Part shown: positions 1 through 12,800 of the stretch, in pieces
How the letters are laid out: each line of letters opens with the position of its first letter
Numbering within the stretch: position 1 is the first letter of the stretch
Origin: Eopsaltria australis
Lineage: Eukaryota; Chordata; Aves; Passeriformes; Petroicidae
Length of the DNA: 64,000 bases
Reading direction: 5' to 3'
Assembly: GCA_034509425.1 (NCBI GenBank)
Contig: JAVTVJ010000342.1
Location: 1,302,001 to 1,366,000, forward strand
Notes under the pieces: model-generated
The model's input: only the letters and a program-made list of their open reading frames with translations
Told to the model about the DNA's origin: nothing
Database searches by the model: none
Made by a program: the position numbers and the translations under genes

Positions 1-1557
1 TATTTTTGTTGAAGTTCTTCCTTGTATTGCTCCATCCACTGGAAAAGCTAACCAAGCAACAGAAGCAAACCACCACCCATCAGTAGCAGCGTGTGTTGGT
101 GTTGTGAGGAGAGCTGATGGTGCAGAGCTGAACACCAGGGAGCTCAGCACAGGCTGCTCTCCATGGAGCCCTCTGCCTGCACTGCTCTTGGGCAGCAGGG
201 CAAGAGCATTGGCATGGAATGAGTGACTCAGCACTTGGATCAGTGCTTCAGCACAGTGTTCCACACTGCTCAGCTGGGCATTGCTCAAATAGGTAAGCAC
301 AGCAGTCTGACACCACTACCTAACTCTAGGGTCAAACTCATGCCAGGGGTGGTAATTCCCATGTGTGTGAAACCTCCCATCTTAGGAGCAGTGGTGAGCA
401 ATGGCGATGCTTCAGCTGGAGCTGGGGGCACGGGACAGAGCCCGTGGCTGTGCCTGGGCTGTGTTTGTGCAGTGTCCCTTAGGAAACAGCCCTGATCCCC
501 CCCAGCCTGCTCCAGCACGTGTCAGCCCAGGCAGGCTCCTCAGCCCTGTGAGCCAGGCTTTGGGAAGGCTGCTGGTGATTTCAGCTCATTCACATTGTTC
601 TCATGAAGAAGTATCAGTTTCTAATCCCGTGTTGTGTCAGCTCTAGGCTTCCTGCAGAGCCCCTCCCGCTGAGGAGGTGAAATGCCACGGGGCAGGAGCA
701 CCTGCAGCAGGGTCAGGCAGTTTGTGCAGGGCTGGCCCAGAGTTGAGCTGGTTCCCATCTCCTGGGGGACTCTGGGCACGCTGGAGCCTCTGCCCAGGGT
801 GCTGAGGGCAGGCAAAGTGTCCTGTAGGCACCATAGAGGGAAGAGGAACAGTGCTTACCTGGGGACAAGAAATCTCTTCTTGTGCAGGTTGCATATAACA
901 CTGAAACATCTGAATTTCACACGTAGTAAGGGTCCAGTCGTGATTTCTAAATCTAGATAATTTATGGGCCCTGAAGTTTCAACATCAAGAAAATGAACAT
1001 GACTTTTCTAAACTGGTTGTGACTTTTGGGCACTTAGCAGGCAAACTGGGAAAGCTTTTTTAGCTGGCTGCTGTACAGACTTGTTTTAAGTAGAAGGGAT
1101 TTGTTAGTGGGTTTTTTTAATTGTAATGCTATTATTGGCTGCCCTCCTGTCTTAAGATCTAAAAAAGTGAGTGCATGCAATGGAAGTACAAGAGGCCCCA
1201 GTAATAGTTCTCCATGTTTGTTATGAAATAGACACAGGTTTCCTTTTTATGACTTTTTTTAAACTGTCTTAGGAACAGTTGTATTGGTACTTTTTTTTTA
1301 AGTTTAGGTCAATGTTGTCTTCCAGAATAAGTTTTAAGGCATCACTCACTCCTGCATTGAACTATCGCATCAACACAAAGAGTGGAGATTCCATTCTGAG
1401 CCAGTTCAATTGTGAAAATTCATACTTTTTTTATTTTTTATGCAATTCAATGAGTAGATGAGCTCAAGTTTAAATTCTTAAAAGCACGTTTATTGTAACA
1501 AGAATTGTTATGTATTAATACTTCAGTTTTCAATAAAGATTGACTTGTGTTGCTTAT
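1..1557 (+). other. Probable 3' UTR end of a convergent plus-strand gene (FAM168B expected from synteny)
   Basis: No coding frame is recognisable. The stretch becomes AT-rich towards 1500 and ends in a well-formed poly(A) signal, consistent with a long 3' UTR read left to right. In mammals the gene convergent with ARHGEF4 is FAM168B, which has a long 3' UTR; I use that only as an expectation, since none of its coding sequence lies in the window. Alternatively this is plain intergenic DNA. Confidence 0.35.
1532..1537 (+). terminator. Poly(A) signal AATAAA, plus strand
   Basis: AATAAA in the context TTTTCAATAAAGATTGACTT, with a GU/U-rich element just downstream (TTGTGTTGCTTATTGTGG) and AU-rich sequence upstream. 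This is the best-formed plus-strand poly(A) site in the left end of the window. Confidence 0.5.
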
Positions 1558-4500
1558 TGTGGTTTCTTTCCTACTGTCTTTGGTGACATCCTTCCAGAAA
1601 ACATTCTGTGCTGGAGAACAGTATGGTACATTTAAATTCTTCAAGCTGATGGAATCTGGTGATTGATGGATGCAAAGCAAAATGTTGAAATGGGTTTCTC
1701 AGTAAGGTTTCTTGATGCCTAACAGAACACGATGGCAAAGGGAGTAAGCTGCCCTAAGCTGTCCTGTTTGAGAGTGTGGTAAAGATGTGCAACCCTGCCT
1801 TGTTCCCTTTCTGAGACATTTCCTGGGGTTTGAGAGGTTTTATTTTATAGCTTAAAACAAAGGCAATGGAACAGATGTGAAATTTGATAATACTTCAGCA
1901 TTTGCTTCATACCAAACCCATGCTGTTTGATTGGAGGGGTGACAGCCTCTGAGCATAAAGCTGTTATAAATCAGTATCTTCAGTGTTCCCCAGAAGGAAA
2001 AGAGCAGAGTAGGTGTGAAGTGTGGGTAATTATCCTATTTCTTTAGTGTGGGGGTGGTTGTAAAGCTCTAGTGTTAAAATGGAATTATGTGTATTTTGAG
2101 GGAACAGAACTAAGCTGCTTGAACTAACTGGCTATTTTCATTTATTGTAGGTCTCCAAAAATAACAATAACTTACCTGGTAACCTTCTGGAAAAAAAGCA
2201 AACCATGTGGAAGAGGAAGGTGCAACGTGACTGCATCAATCTGCAGGAATAGTGTTTCCTTGTCAGGATTATTGCTACAGGTAGTTTTAAGTAGTTGAGC
2301 TTCTAAAATTGTAGCCAAGCACCAGGGATACCATGGACAGATTTTTTTTCAGTGTGTTTTACTTGAAGCTAATTGTTGGTCAGTTATGCTGGGATTGCTT
2401 TTGTGTTACAGGTAGATAGGTTTTTTGCAGAGCACTGCAGCTGAAAATTCATAATTCCTCCACCAGTGGGTTGCTGAAATCTGGGATGCTATAAAGGGAA
2501 AAGCTGTTCCTCAGAATGGTGCTGATCACTCCTGGGCTAGAGGGATTCTGATGGAGCTGCTCTCCTGGCAGCCTGTTCCTGTGAAACATGACGTTGTATT
2601 CAACACTTGTAAGGACATGGTACTGAACTCTTAATACATAGAGTTTCTCTCATAGTGGTTCTAAATGTATCCCTGGAGCTGCCAGAATGGTGGGTCAGTA
2701 ATGGTTTCACCTTTCCCTTTTGCCAGACTGATTTTGCAGTGGCAGTGTAATTAATGTGTGTTACCCTCCCCTGGCTGACCAGTGGCTGTTGGTTACCTGC
2801 TGTGAAGGTCAGATGGATTGATAAGAACTCCCTCATCTAGGGGCAGCTTTGAACACCTGAGAACAGCCAGAACCCCTTCCAGGAAAGTTTCTGCTCAATT
2901 AGTAGTTGGTAAAAATCAGGCAAGAAGATCTGAGTTTCAAGTTTTCCAGTAATTATAGGCAAAACCAAAATCTGCTGTTTCTGACATCTTGCTTTAGATT
3001 CTGAACTCCATGGTTTGCTGTAAACAAAGTCAGGTAACAGAAATAATTTCACTGGTGAGCTCCCTTGGAATCAGGAATGATGCACTCATTATTATTTAGA
3101 TGGGAATTCTTTTGTGTAGGAAATACCAGTGCTGGAGTGGAAGGTGCTGCTGAATGGCATGGATCAAATGTCTGCCTCGTGTGTAGGAGGCTGTGCTCTC
3201 CAGGATTTTATTTCAGTATCCATCAGGCTATCAGCTATCCTGCCTTCATCATCCACAATAGAATGGAGGCCATGTGACAACTTCAGTTTTTTAATATTTA
3301 TTTTAAACAGCAACCAGGAGTCTTTGGCAGCTGTGGGAAGTTGGGTTATGTCCCAGGAGAATGGCAGATGTAGAGGGGAGACTGTTGAGCCTCGTGGGTG
3401 CAAGGAACCCCCCAGATGCACTGTCCTTGGTGGGCTGAGATACTTGCAACACAAATGTGACAGAAGGAACATGACACTGAGCAGCTCAGCTGTCAGCTTA
3501 AATTACCTCAGCTGGACCTTCCTTTTTGGCTATAGTAATCTACTTCATGCTGTTCTACAATAGCTTTCTCTTTTCTGGGCAAGAAAGGTAAAATATGTGG
3601 ACAAATTGATGCTTCAGATAGGGGGAGGGGAAGACACCTTCCCTGAGTTTTGCTTTTGTCAATCTTGTAAGAATTGTAATCATGTGAAGTTCCCAGCTGA
3701 GCTCAAATGCAGCTCCCTCTGCTTCAGTGAACACGTGGCTGTCTTTGGGGATAAGGTTTTTCGTGGTGGTGTGATTTAGATAGCAAGTATATTATTTCAG
3801 GTTACTGGAGGTTAAAGAAAAAAGCCACAAATTATTATCAAGCCTGGGTAATGAGTGGGTGCTGCTTAGGAGAAAAGGGAAAGAAGTAGGTGTGGAAGGA
3901 TAGAAGGAACTCCCAAGCAGAATGCTGTTACAGAGCTGCTGTGTAGTCAGTAATTAATGCTTTATGGGAGGATCACAGAATTATACAAGACTGAAAGTTG
4001 GTAGCTTGTTTATTTCCCATCTCACAACTGTAAATGTAAGCAGTCACACACGAAGGTACACGGCTCTGGGGAAGTACCACAGGTATTTCATGTGCACAGG
4101 CTGTGGAACAGGGAGCTGCTTTGGTAGCAACTTGTGCAAAAGATCAGCTTAGGATGTGAGGAGAGGGGGTGCAGGGGGAAAGATGGCAGGAGTGTTAAGC
4201 AAAAAGAACAAGCAGCCTGCATTTTTCCTAGAAGTGCCAGCACTGCCAAAGTCATGGGATTTTAGACATGTAGCTTGTTAAGGAAGTGAGTGAGAGACAC
4301 CAGAGAAATAAGGTGTGAGGTGTTAATGGCAAGGCAGGGCAAGCTGGGATTGCAGTGTGGCTGGGAGGGAGCACCCTTTGGCTTCTGCAGAGCCTGCAGC
4401 TGTGTGGCCCTGGCAGGGCGTGCAGGAGGTGTTTCTGTTTGGTGCCAGGTCCCACTGCCACCTTGCACTGCCTCCACTCTGCCACAGCTGCACTGACTGG

Positions 4501-5724
4501 TCCTGCAGCCTGGATGATTGATTCCCTCCCCACTCTGTCCGACTAAAAGAGCACCACCGTGCCTTCAGGGGGTTAAAATCTGCTGAAAATGCTTCCATTT
4601 TTTTCAGGTAATTTTTATCCACTATCAAAGTTCTTGTTCTTTAACCCATTACTTACCTGAAGACCTGACCCTACAGCTTTGCTAAGGCTGGGAGCTCTGG
4701 GACAGGGAGTTTCTGCTGGTAGGCTGGTACAGGACTTTAGAGTTGGTATTTTGGGTGGTACCAGTGTGGTACTGCTGATTTCAGTTGCAAGTCCTGCCCA
4801 CTTTGGTGGAGAATGTGAGTAGCAGCAGGCACAGGCTGAGGCTCCAGCAGTTGAATGAGATGTGAGTAGTTCCCTCCTTAAAGCTTTAGGAGTTCCTGTC
4901 TACCATATTCACTGTCCAGATGGGCACTGCAATGCCATAACCCTCATGAGCAGGAACGTGGTGCAACTCCACAGGAGAATTAAAACAATTGAAGTAATAA
5001 CAGTAAAGAAGAAATGAGCACTTGCTGGATGCTGTCCCACCTCCCAGGTCCTGGCAGCTCCAGAGTCTGGGTGGTGAGTGGTGCAGTTTGAAAGACTCAT
5101 ACCTGCCCATGAATCTTGCCACAGCTTCTTGAATGATGCTGTTACATGAAGATGTGCTTCCATTACAGTAAATCTGGAGTAGCACAGCCTGATATTTTGA
5201 CATATCAGGTGAAAGGCCTTTTTATTTTAAAAAAGCTAATGTCTGTCGTTCTGGCATCCCAAGAAATGAAGCATTTTCAGTCTGTAGCTGAGATTCTTTA
5301 GTTGCTCTCAGGTGCCTCGATTCAGAGTTATTATCCCTGTTGGTGACAGGCCTGGTTTTCAGGTGGTTTTGGGAGGCTGCTGGGACACCCAGCTGCAGGT
5401 GGCTGGCACAAGGTCGGCTCCTGGATTTCAGAGTGCTGTGCTGGCTTTGCAGAGCAGTGTCCTGCACAGTGGGGATCTCCTGCAGTGAGGCCATGGACTG
5501 TGCTGGGCACAGATGGGGCTCCTCCCCAGCTGACACCCCACTGGCCTTCAGTGACTGACAAAACAGGGAAGATATTAAAGGCTGCTTTGGGGGAACTTTG
5601 CTCTCCATGGGAATTGACCCAGTTGTTTGAGTTAGCACAAGGACAGTTTGTGCTGGTTTTGCTGCTGTTAGAACTCGAACAGTGTTTGAATCAGATATTC
5701 TAAAGTAATAGTTTAAAATAGAGA

Positions 5725-5765
5725 TTTTTTTTTTTCCTTTTTTTTTTTTTTTTTTTTTTTTTTTT
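5725..5765. repeat. Poly(T) tract, T11-CC-T28
   Basis: Eleven T, two C, then 28 T. On the minus strand this is a long A tract. No retroposon body is recognisable beside it. Confidence 0.95.
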
Positions 5766-7930
5766 GGTCAGAGCAGAAACGACATTATTTAGCAGCCACT
5801 GGTTCTCTTCACTGAACTGGTAGCTTCAGGAAATCATTCTTTCAATTGATCCACATGCTTTACATAATTCTGTGTTTTATTTGACCAAATGAAATCTGGG
5901 CAGATTTAAGTCATTAGGAAACGTGGCTGTCTGTACAAGAAGTTTCCTAAATGGCTGTCTACAGAAGGAGAGGAACAGACAGAGCCAACACCCCTGAAAA
6001 AACCCCCAACCACCCCTGACTCAGTCTCTTTGTCCTCTTTATGTAACTCAATGCAGAACTGTTTTTCTGAGCAGGTCAGCTGGTTCTACCCTAAAATCCA
6101 GAAGGATTGGTGTCGTTCAGACTCATGTCAGGAGCTTCAGTTTGGTTTGTGTGCAAATCTGCATTTCTGTCCTCTGTTGAAGGTTCAGCTCCAGAGAAAA
6201 AGATGCTCTGATTCTTCATGTTTCAAATGGGCACTTCTTGTGGAACTGGCACGATGGTGGTGTCCATTTACCTCAGAGAGCTTGTCAGAGGCTGGACTTG
6301 ACCTGTTGTTCATAGCCAGAAAGCCCATGATCACCAGTTCAGCTGATGCCCTTGGGATCTGCTCCCTGTGCACACCCCCAGCCCAGCCTGCACACGTGTT
6401 GCACCCTGGTACTGTCCCAGAGCAATGGGAGTAACTCCAGTCCAAATCCAGATGCCAGGGGAAGCAGGAGGGAAAGCTGGGCTTGGTTAATCTGTTACCA
6501 CCATCTCATACACGGGTACACTTTACCATTTAATGAGTAACTTGGGGGATGAGGTGACTTTTGAGTGTCTAATCACATAAAACCTAAGGAGGTTGCACAT
6601 GATCTGTTACAGTTTGTTCAGGAAGCACTGAGGGTTGTGGTGAGAAATGGGAAGTGGTGCTGGGTATTAAACAAAGGATTGTATTTGGTGATGAAATCCT
6701 CTTCAGAGCAGTCTGTGGGGTGGGCATGTTGAGCACAATGGGTTTGAGCCTTACCTGTTTCTCTGTTTTGCTGCTGTAACTCCACCACTTGATGTGACCA
6801 GCTTTTTTACCTGATCTCAGTCTTGCATAGGGGATTGGATCCTAGCTCCAAAGGTGGCATACAAGACTAGAACCCAACTGAGGACACTTTTTAGAAAGAG
6901 CACTGATAGTGGAGACTAGAATTCTTCCAGAAGTAATTAACTGTCCTGGATTGGGATGCTGTCTGGCCAGAGAAGTCTGATTTGGCACTTCAGAAATTTT
7001 TGTTAAAAAAGCGTCTCTGTGAATCCTTTGTGCGCCCTGGTCAGAGACGAAGCCAGTTCTAGAAGAGCTGATAAATGGTGTGGTTATTGTAACCACTCGA
7101 TGCATATTCACTGTTCAGAGTATTGCTACACAGGTAATTAACAGTAGCCAAATCTTGTGTGTGTTTCAGCGGGGGAGGGAGGGCAGGGCAGGGTTGATGC
7201 ACTTCACAGCTGCTGCACTCCAGAGTCTTGTGCCATTGTCACATTGTCTCTCTCCCTTGGGAGAAGACGTGAGGATTTCTACCAGAGAGACTTCATGGTA
7301 GATGTAAAGCTGAGTATATTAAGCAACATTCTGCCTAAAACCAGATCAGACATTGCAGCAGGGGGAGCTTTAAATAGATGTCAGCACTTCCTTCACAGTG
7401 GGGACAGAGTGGTTTTGAGCAAGGATATCAAGAGGTTTTAGGAGGATCTCCATCCTTGAGTGTACCCAGATAGCAACTGGACGAGGCTATGAGCAACCTG
7501 ATGCATTGTCACAGCTGGTCATGCTCGGTGTGGGGTGTGATCCTGGGTCTGTGCTGGGGAGGGGATTGTCCTCTGCCCCTCTATCCCTCTCCACTTACTA
7601 CGAAGCTGATGATAAGCTCAGAAAATTGACAATTTTAGTGCCAACAGGTTTTCTTCCTGGCCAATCAAAACAAACATGCCATAGATAAGGAAAGGAGGGT
7701 GCAGACACTTAGGGTAAACACAGAAATGACAATTGCCTTCTGTTACTGAGTGATGCTGGCTGCAACTGTCTGACATACCCCTGTGTGTCTGTGTGTCAGG
7801 GTCTCCTGGTCACCTTCTCCCCAGCAGCTGCCTGTCCCTGTGGGTGTCTGTCCATGCCTGTCAGCACCTGTGTGCTGGGCCACGTGTGTCTCTGGGTGTC
7901 TTTCAGTGTCCCCATGGCTGTGTCCCTTGG

Positions 7931-7947
7931 TGTGTGTGTGTGTGTGT
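7931..7947. repeat. Dinucleotide microsatellite (TG)8.5
   Basis: Pure TG repeat of 17 bases inside a broader stretch rich in TGTGTCT and TGTCC words (about 7.78-7.95 kb). Confidence 0.9.
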
Positions 7948-8255
7948 CTGTTGTGCTAATACTGCTGTAGCTGCCTGAGCTCAGTGGCTTCTTAGAGTGA
8001 TTTTTTTTTTCCTTTCTCCCCCCAGCATTGACCCAGTGTCCTCCCCAGAGCAGGGAGTGACCCCTCTGGCCAGGTCCCTGTGTCCCCACTGTCCCTCTGC
8101 AGGATGGCTGCTCTGAGGTCACCTCCTGGCACAGCCTCCATGACCCAGCAGCCACTTGTGGAGCTGCAACAGCACAAACCCCACAGTGACTTTGAAAAGA
8201 AACAAGTTCACACAGATAGACGGGCTGGAGACAAACACAGACTGAGAGTCACTTT

Positions 8256-9694
8256 TACAAGTTTCTTTATGAAATTAAATGTTGCCCCTGGTCCGGGGGA
8301 AGATATAGTGCAAGAAGGACTTTGTACATGCTACTGAATTCAGATATCCCTGGATGACCAGACTTTGGTCATCTACAGCATCAGCAAACACTGGATTTCT
8401 GAGCTCTGCACACAATTGGTGCTCACTCACACTGGAGTTGGAATGAGCAGATGTCTTCCTTCCACTGTCACAGGATCTCTCCTAATCTAGGGAATTCAGT
8501 CAGTATGGCTTCTAACTCTCGCTATGGTAAGGCAAATCTTTTCTTTTGCTAACCAAGGTTTAAATTCATTCTTTTTGGCCACCATTTGAGACTTGGGTAT
8601 TTAAAATGAGGCTCTTTATGCCAAATTTAGGCCTTTATAAAGTGGTTTTCCATTTTTAAAAGTGTCAGTAACACTCCTTGAATTTGAGGGTCTGTGGGAG
8701 TTTGCATAACAATGATGTTTCAGAGTTCAACAGCAGACTCTGACTTCTGGGAGCTAGGTTTGCAAATATTGACCTTTCTTAAAAAAAAAACAAAGAAAAG
8801 AAAAATTAAACAGACAAAACAGGCATCAAGTTAACAACATCTGACAAGAACAATTACAGACTTACAAAATACACAGTTCTGATTTTTACCATAAATAAAC
8901 ACATTACAAACAATGAGCATTTTCATTGGCCAGGAAATATGGCAGAATGATGGAGAGACGAGAATCTAAGGAATTGAGTATGGTATTAATTAGGCACATT
9001 TTTCTCTAACTTATTTAACTCAAACCCACTAGAGAGATTCTTCGACTTGACTCATGCTGCAGGTTGGCACAGTTTAATGTGGGACACTGGTCACTGGTGG
9101 TGTTGGACTGAAGGGAGGGAGGAGGTCACAGTGCAGTGCTCACTGTGCTCTGTCTGAGGGCCTGCAGAGGCTGCTGAGTTAGTTGGACACGTGAAGGAGG
9201 ATCACAGCTCTGAGAAATGCGGGGCATTGGGGTGGGCAGAGCAGAAGGGTTCATCCCTCCTCATCGTGGATTCTCAACTGTTGTTCTGAGCACGGCAGTG
9301 GCCACGGGGCCAGCGGGTCCATCAGCTGCCGTCCCCTGTGACAGCTGCCAGCCAGCAGTGGTGGGCACGGTGGCAAGGAGTGAGTCCAAGTACAGCTGCC
9401 AAGCCAAATCTCTCGGGCTGCAGCCTGTCGGGCTCCCTGCAGCGCTCCTGGAGCTTTGCCTGCCGGGCAGTGCAGGGCTGGCTCCTGGCACCGCTGCCCG
9501 CGGGGGTGCGGGCGCCCACGCAGCCTCACCTCGGAGCCAGCGGGTCAGTCGGGCTGCAAAATAAATAGGGAAGGCAGGAGCACACGTGCCATCCTCCATG
9601 AACAGAGCATCGGATGAAGCCGGGCTCCGCCTCCCAGGACTGACGGATAAAGTGCTTTCTCAGAAGGGCTTCAGGCACAAACACGGGGCTGCCC
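8256..9694 (-). other. ARHGEF4: Probable ARHGEF4 3' untranslated region
   Basis: About 1.4 kb follow the stop codon before the first plausible poly(A) site on the minus strand. The proximal part (about 9.3-9.6 kb) is GC-rich. The distal part (about 8.76-8.92 kb) is T-rich when read on the minus strand, with a T10 run and AU-rich segments typical of 3' UTRs. No coding signal is visible. An ATTAAA on the minus strand at 9072-9067 could be a proximal alternative site. Confidence 0.45.
8266..8271 (-). terminator. ARHGEF4: Candidate distal poly(A) signal of ARHGEF4 (CATAAA)
   Basis: The minus strand reads CATAAA here, followed 20-40 nt downstream by a GU-rich element (TCTGTGTTTGTCTCC). The hexamer is a weak variant, so this is an inference from position and context. 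Confidence 0.35.
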
Positions 9695-9852
9695 CTATTT
9701 CCGGAAGGGCGTCAGCCTGCTGATGTTCTGCCAGAAGTTCGAGGGCTTGCGCTTGGGCTCTGCCAGCATGAAGACCTGCTGCTGGGGGAGCGTGGTGGGC
9801 AGCGTGGGGTGCTTCTGCCGCATCAGGAAGTCGTAGTAGGGCCTGGTGACAG
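9695..9852 (-). CDS. ARHGEF4: ARHGEF4 terminal coding exon
   Basis: Last coding exon (2 bases, 51 codons, TAG), acceptor CTCCTGCAG. The peptide has [37 protein letters not shown] and [14 protein letters not shown]. The PQQQV..LAEPKRK and RLxPFRK blocks are the shared C-terminal signature of ASEF and ASEF2. The tail carries a proline-rich and basic stretch. Confidence 0.95.
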
Positions 9853-12800
9853 CTGCAGGAGGAGAGGGAAAGCACCTTGGTTGAGCACAGCTCCTTTTCC
9901 CCTGCTCTGCTGTCTCTCCCAGGCCCCAGTTAAGCTGCAGGGATGTGAATTGGGTTTTTCTTAGTGTTACCCTTCCTTTAGTTTATCCTTACTTTCAGCC
10001 GTGCCTTTTAGGATTAGAGCTCATGTGGAAGGCCCAGAAATGTGCTGCACAACTGGCAGGTGCTCTGCCAGCACGACGGCAGGGCTAAAGAGCTGCAGCT
10101 GATGGCTGGCATCAAACTTAACTGGTGCTTTTGGATGTGCTGGGAGAAGCAGCTGCTGAGCAAGTGCTGCTGGTGCCTGTTACAACCTCCTGGGCTGGGT
10201 TTCTGAGCAGGAATGGTCAGTGCCTGCGTGGTGGACAAGGCTGGACTGTGCAGTCTCCTCTCATGCTGTGGCCTAAGGGCTTTGCTCTGTTAGCTTGGTC
10301 TGGCCTCCTCTCAAACTTCCCCGTTTGCAGCCAAATCTTATTTCTGACCCTTTTTGACATTTAGCCAAGCTTTCTTTCAGGAGATGTGGCTGGGCTTTAA
10401 GTGCTGGCTGCTTCTACCAAAAGGAAGTGGTTGCCTCTGTGGGTTCAGAGGAAACCAAGTGACACCTCTTCCTCTGAACAGAGAGAAAGGGAAGGTGGCA
10501 TCAACAGGGCTGTCTTCAGCCAAAAGTGCTGTGAGCACAGGAACCTTCCTTTTTTTTGCTTGGCTTCACTCTCCCCTGGCTGCTGCTAATTGTCCTTGTC
10601 TCTGACAGGACAATTAGCAGCAGCAGCATCTGCTCAAGCATGGTACCTACCCCGGGCACTCTGCCCAAGTTGGAGGTTTCTGAGCATCTTCCACAGGCAC
10701 AGCTGCCCAGGCAGGAACAGTCCCTGCTGCAGTGACCTCTGTGCATCATGGGGATTACTACAAAACTTGCCTTTTGCCAAAGGGAATGCCATACTGCTGG
10801 CAGAGCCTGGCTCCCAGGGAGAGGCTGTGCACTGGCCTTGGAGCAGAAGCTGCTGGGTTTTGGCAGAGTGCTGATTATTTGCAAAGTGGCTCTCCTGGAG
10901 TTAGGAATAGTCTCCTGACTCCAGCCATCTGAATCTACCAGGAATTGTAGTGCAGATTGTCACCATCTGGCCTTCTCAAGAGTTTGTTAATGCCACTTCA
11001 TTGAAACCCCTCCCATGTAGAGAGCCACCCCCCATTCTCACGGTGTTCCTGTGCTCGAGTGTCACTCACCCTTGGGCTTCCCAGCATGGTGCTGCTTGCT
11101 GGCATTCAGCATTGCCTGCTTTTTCTGCACCTCCGTGATGGAAAAACCTGGAAGATAAAGCAGATTTCTGTCAGTAGATTTCTGTCAGCATTTGGTACCT
11201 CAGGAGAAGACGGGGTGGAAAAATGCCTGAGGTGAGAGGCCACAATGACTGCCAAGGCTGGGAGGGCACAGCCTGCTCCCCCCAGCCTGTGCTGTGCAAA
11301 CCCCTCAGCCCATACTGCACTGGGGGAGAAGCCAGTCCAGGCCAGTGGTGGCTGAAATCTTACAGATCACACTAGGCTGAATTAAGAAGGATTTGGACAA
11401 AACAACACAAACCCTCTTGTACAGAGAGAACCCTTGACTGAACCTGTTCTGTATAGATACCTCCAGGTTGGGCACTCATACTGTTCTGGAGCCTGTATGT
11501 AATGTATTGACTATTCTGTCAGCCCTGCTTGACCTCTCTCAGACACATCAGCATCCCTGAGGACAAACTGCAGTGTAAGCTTTTGTTGGTTTGCAGTTTT
11601 TTAATTGCACAGATTCATTCAGAATTCAGCAGCCCAGAGCTGCACTGGGGCATGGACTGGCTTCCTCACCCTTTCACTCCTCGGGCATTAGCCACTGAGT
11701 AAAAAAATATGAAAACCCAAAAATAATACTAATAATTAAAAACCCCAGTCTCCCAGCATTGCTTCTTCCATACCTGTCTCCTGGTCGAGCTGCACCTGCC
11801 TCCTTTCATTCTCAAAGGCCTTCAGCCAGCGCTGTTTCTGCTCAGGCTTTTTTGCACAGAATAAATGCACTTCCTCAGTGTCTCGGCAGTGCAGCTTAAA
11901 TGCATTTTTCACACTGATGTTGAAGTCCTTGTCCTTCCCATCTTCTACATCCAGTATTTCCATGTCATCCATGTTGATCCGACTCTTGTAGTACAGGATG
12001 TCCCTGCGCAGAAGGTCCTGGAAGAGAGATCACAACAGATGTTGCTGTTTCCTGGATATGATGGAGTATTGAACCTTCCTGGTATCATTACAGTCCTGTA
12101 AAAGCAATGAATACTGGATTTGAGTCTGTGGAACTGCAGCATGCTGAGCTGCTGTGGGCACTGTTGGGAACCACGTGGCTTGTGCTGGCAGTGGGGTCAG
12201 GACAGGCTGGTGTCTGCCCTGATGATCCAAACTGTGGGTATTACACGTGGTCCCAAATCCTCATTAAGCCTTTCAGAAAACACTGTTTGAATCCTTCAGT
12301 TCCAGTTAAAAAGCAAAAGAAAACCAACTAATTAACTCTTGGTTTTTTGTTGACAATGAAAAGTAGCTTTGAGAACAGTGATTTTCATGCCTAAGTTACC
12401 TGGAGCTACCTGCATGCTGTGGAATATGCAAAAAATAATTGGCACATTCAGTTCTGAAATTCCAGAGGAAGATACCATTCATTGGCTCAAGAAGGAAGAT
12501 TTCTTTTATTACTCAGCTGATAAAAAGCAGCATGAGCTGTGCTTACAGACTTAGATGTGCTGTTAGCATGGCCTTACTGCCTGCCACAGCCCACAGCTGT
12601 TGAACAAATCTGCAGTTTTTTTCTGAATACAACACTAAGGTGGAAGTGCAGTCGAAAAATAAGGGAGTTAAAAGAGATTGTGTGACAACACTCATAACTG
12701 AGTTGTACAGAATAACCCCACAGTAACCCCAGAAGCAGTGCAGTGCTTCCCTCTTTTGCTGGGAGGATTAGGCCAGTAGCTGATTGCTGTGCTCAGGTGC

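Larger units (their letters stand above)
1558..8255. other. Intergenic stretch between two convergent 3' ends
   Basis: I see no exon with a family match, no tRNA and no recognisable transposon on either strand. The short open frames here are chance frames. The only notable structure is simple sequence: a long T tract near 5.74 kb and a short TG run near 7.93 kb. Confidence 0.5.

Noticed and set aside
3961..4020. Possible CR1 fragment (GGATCACAGAATTATACAAG)
   Set aside because: The resemblance to CR1 ends is too weak and too short to support.
9217..9599. Overlapping frames on both strands in GC-rich DNA after the ARHGEF4 stop
   Set aside because: They lie in the proposed 3' UTR; high GC alone explains the open frames.
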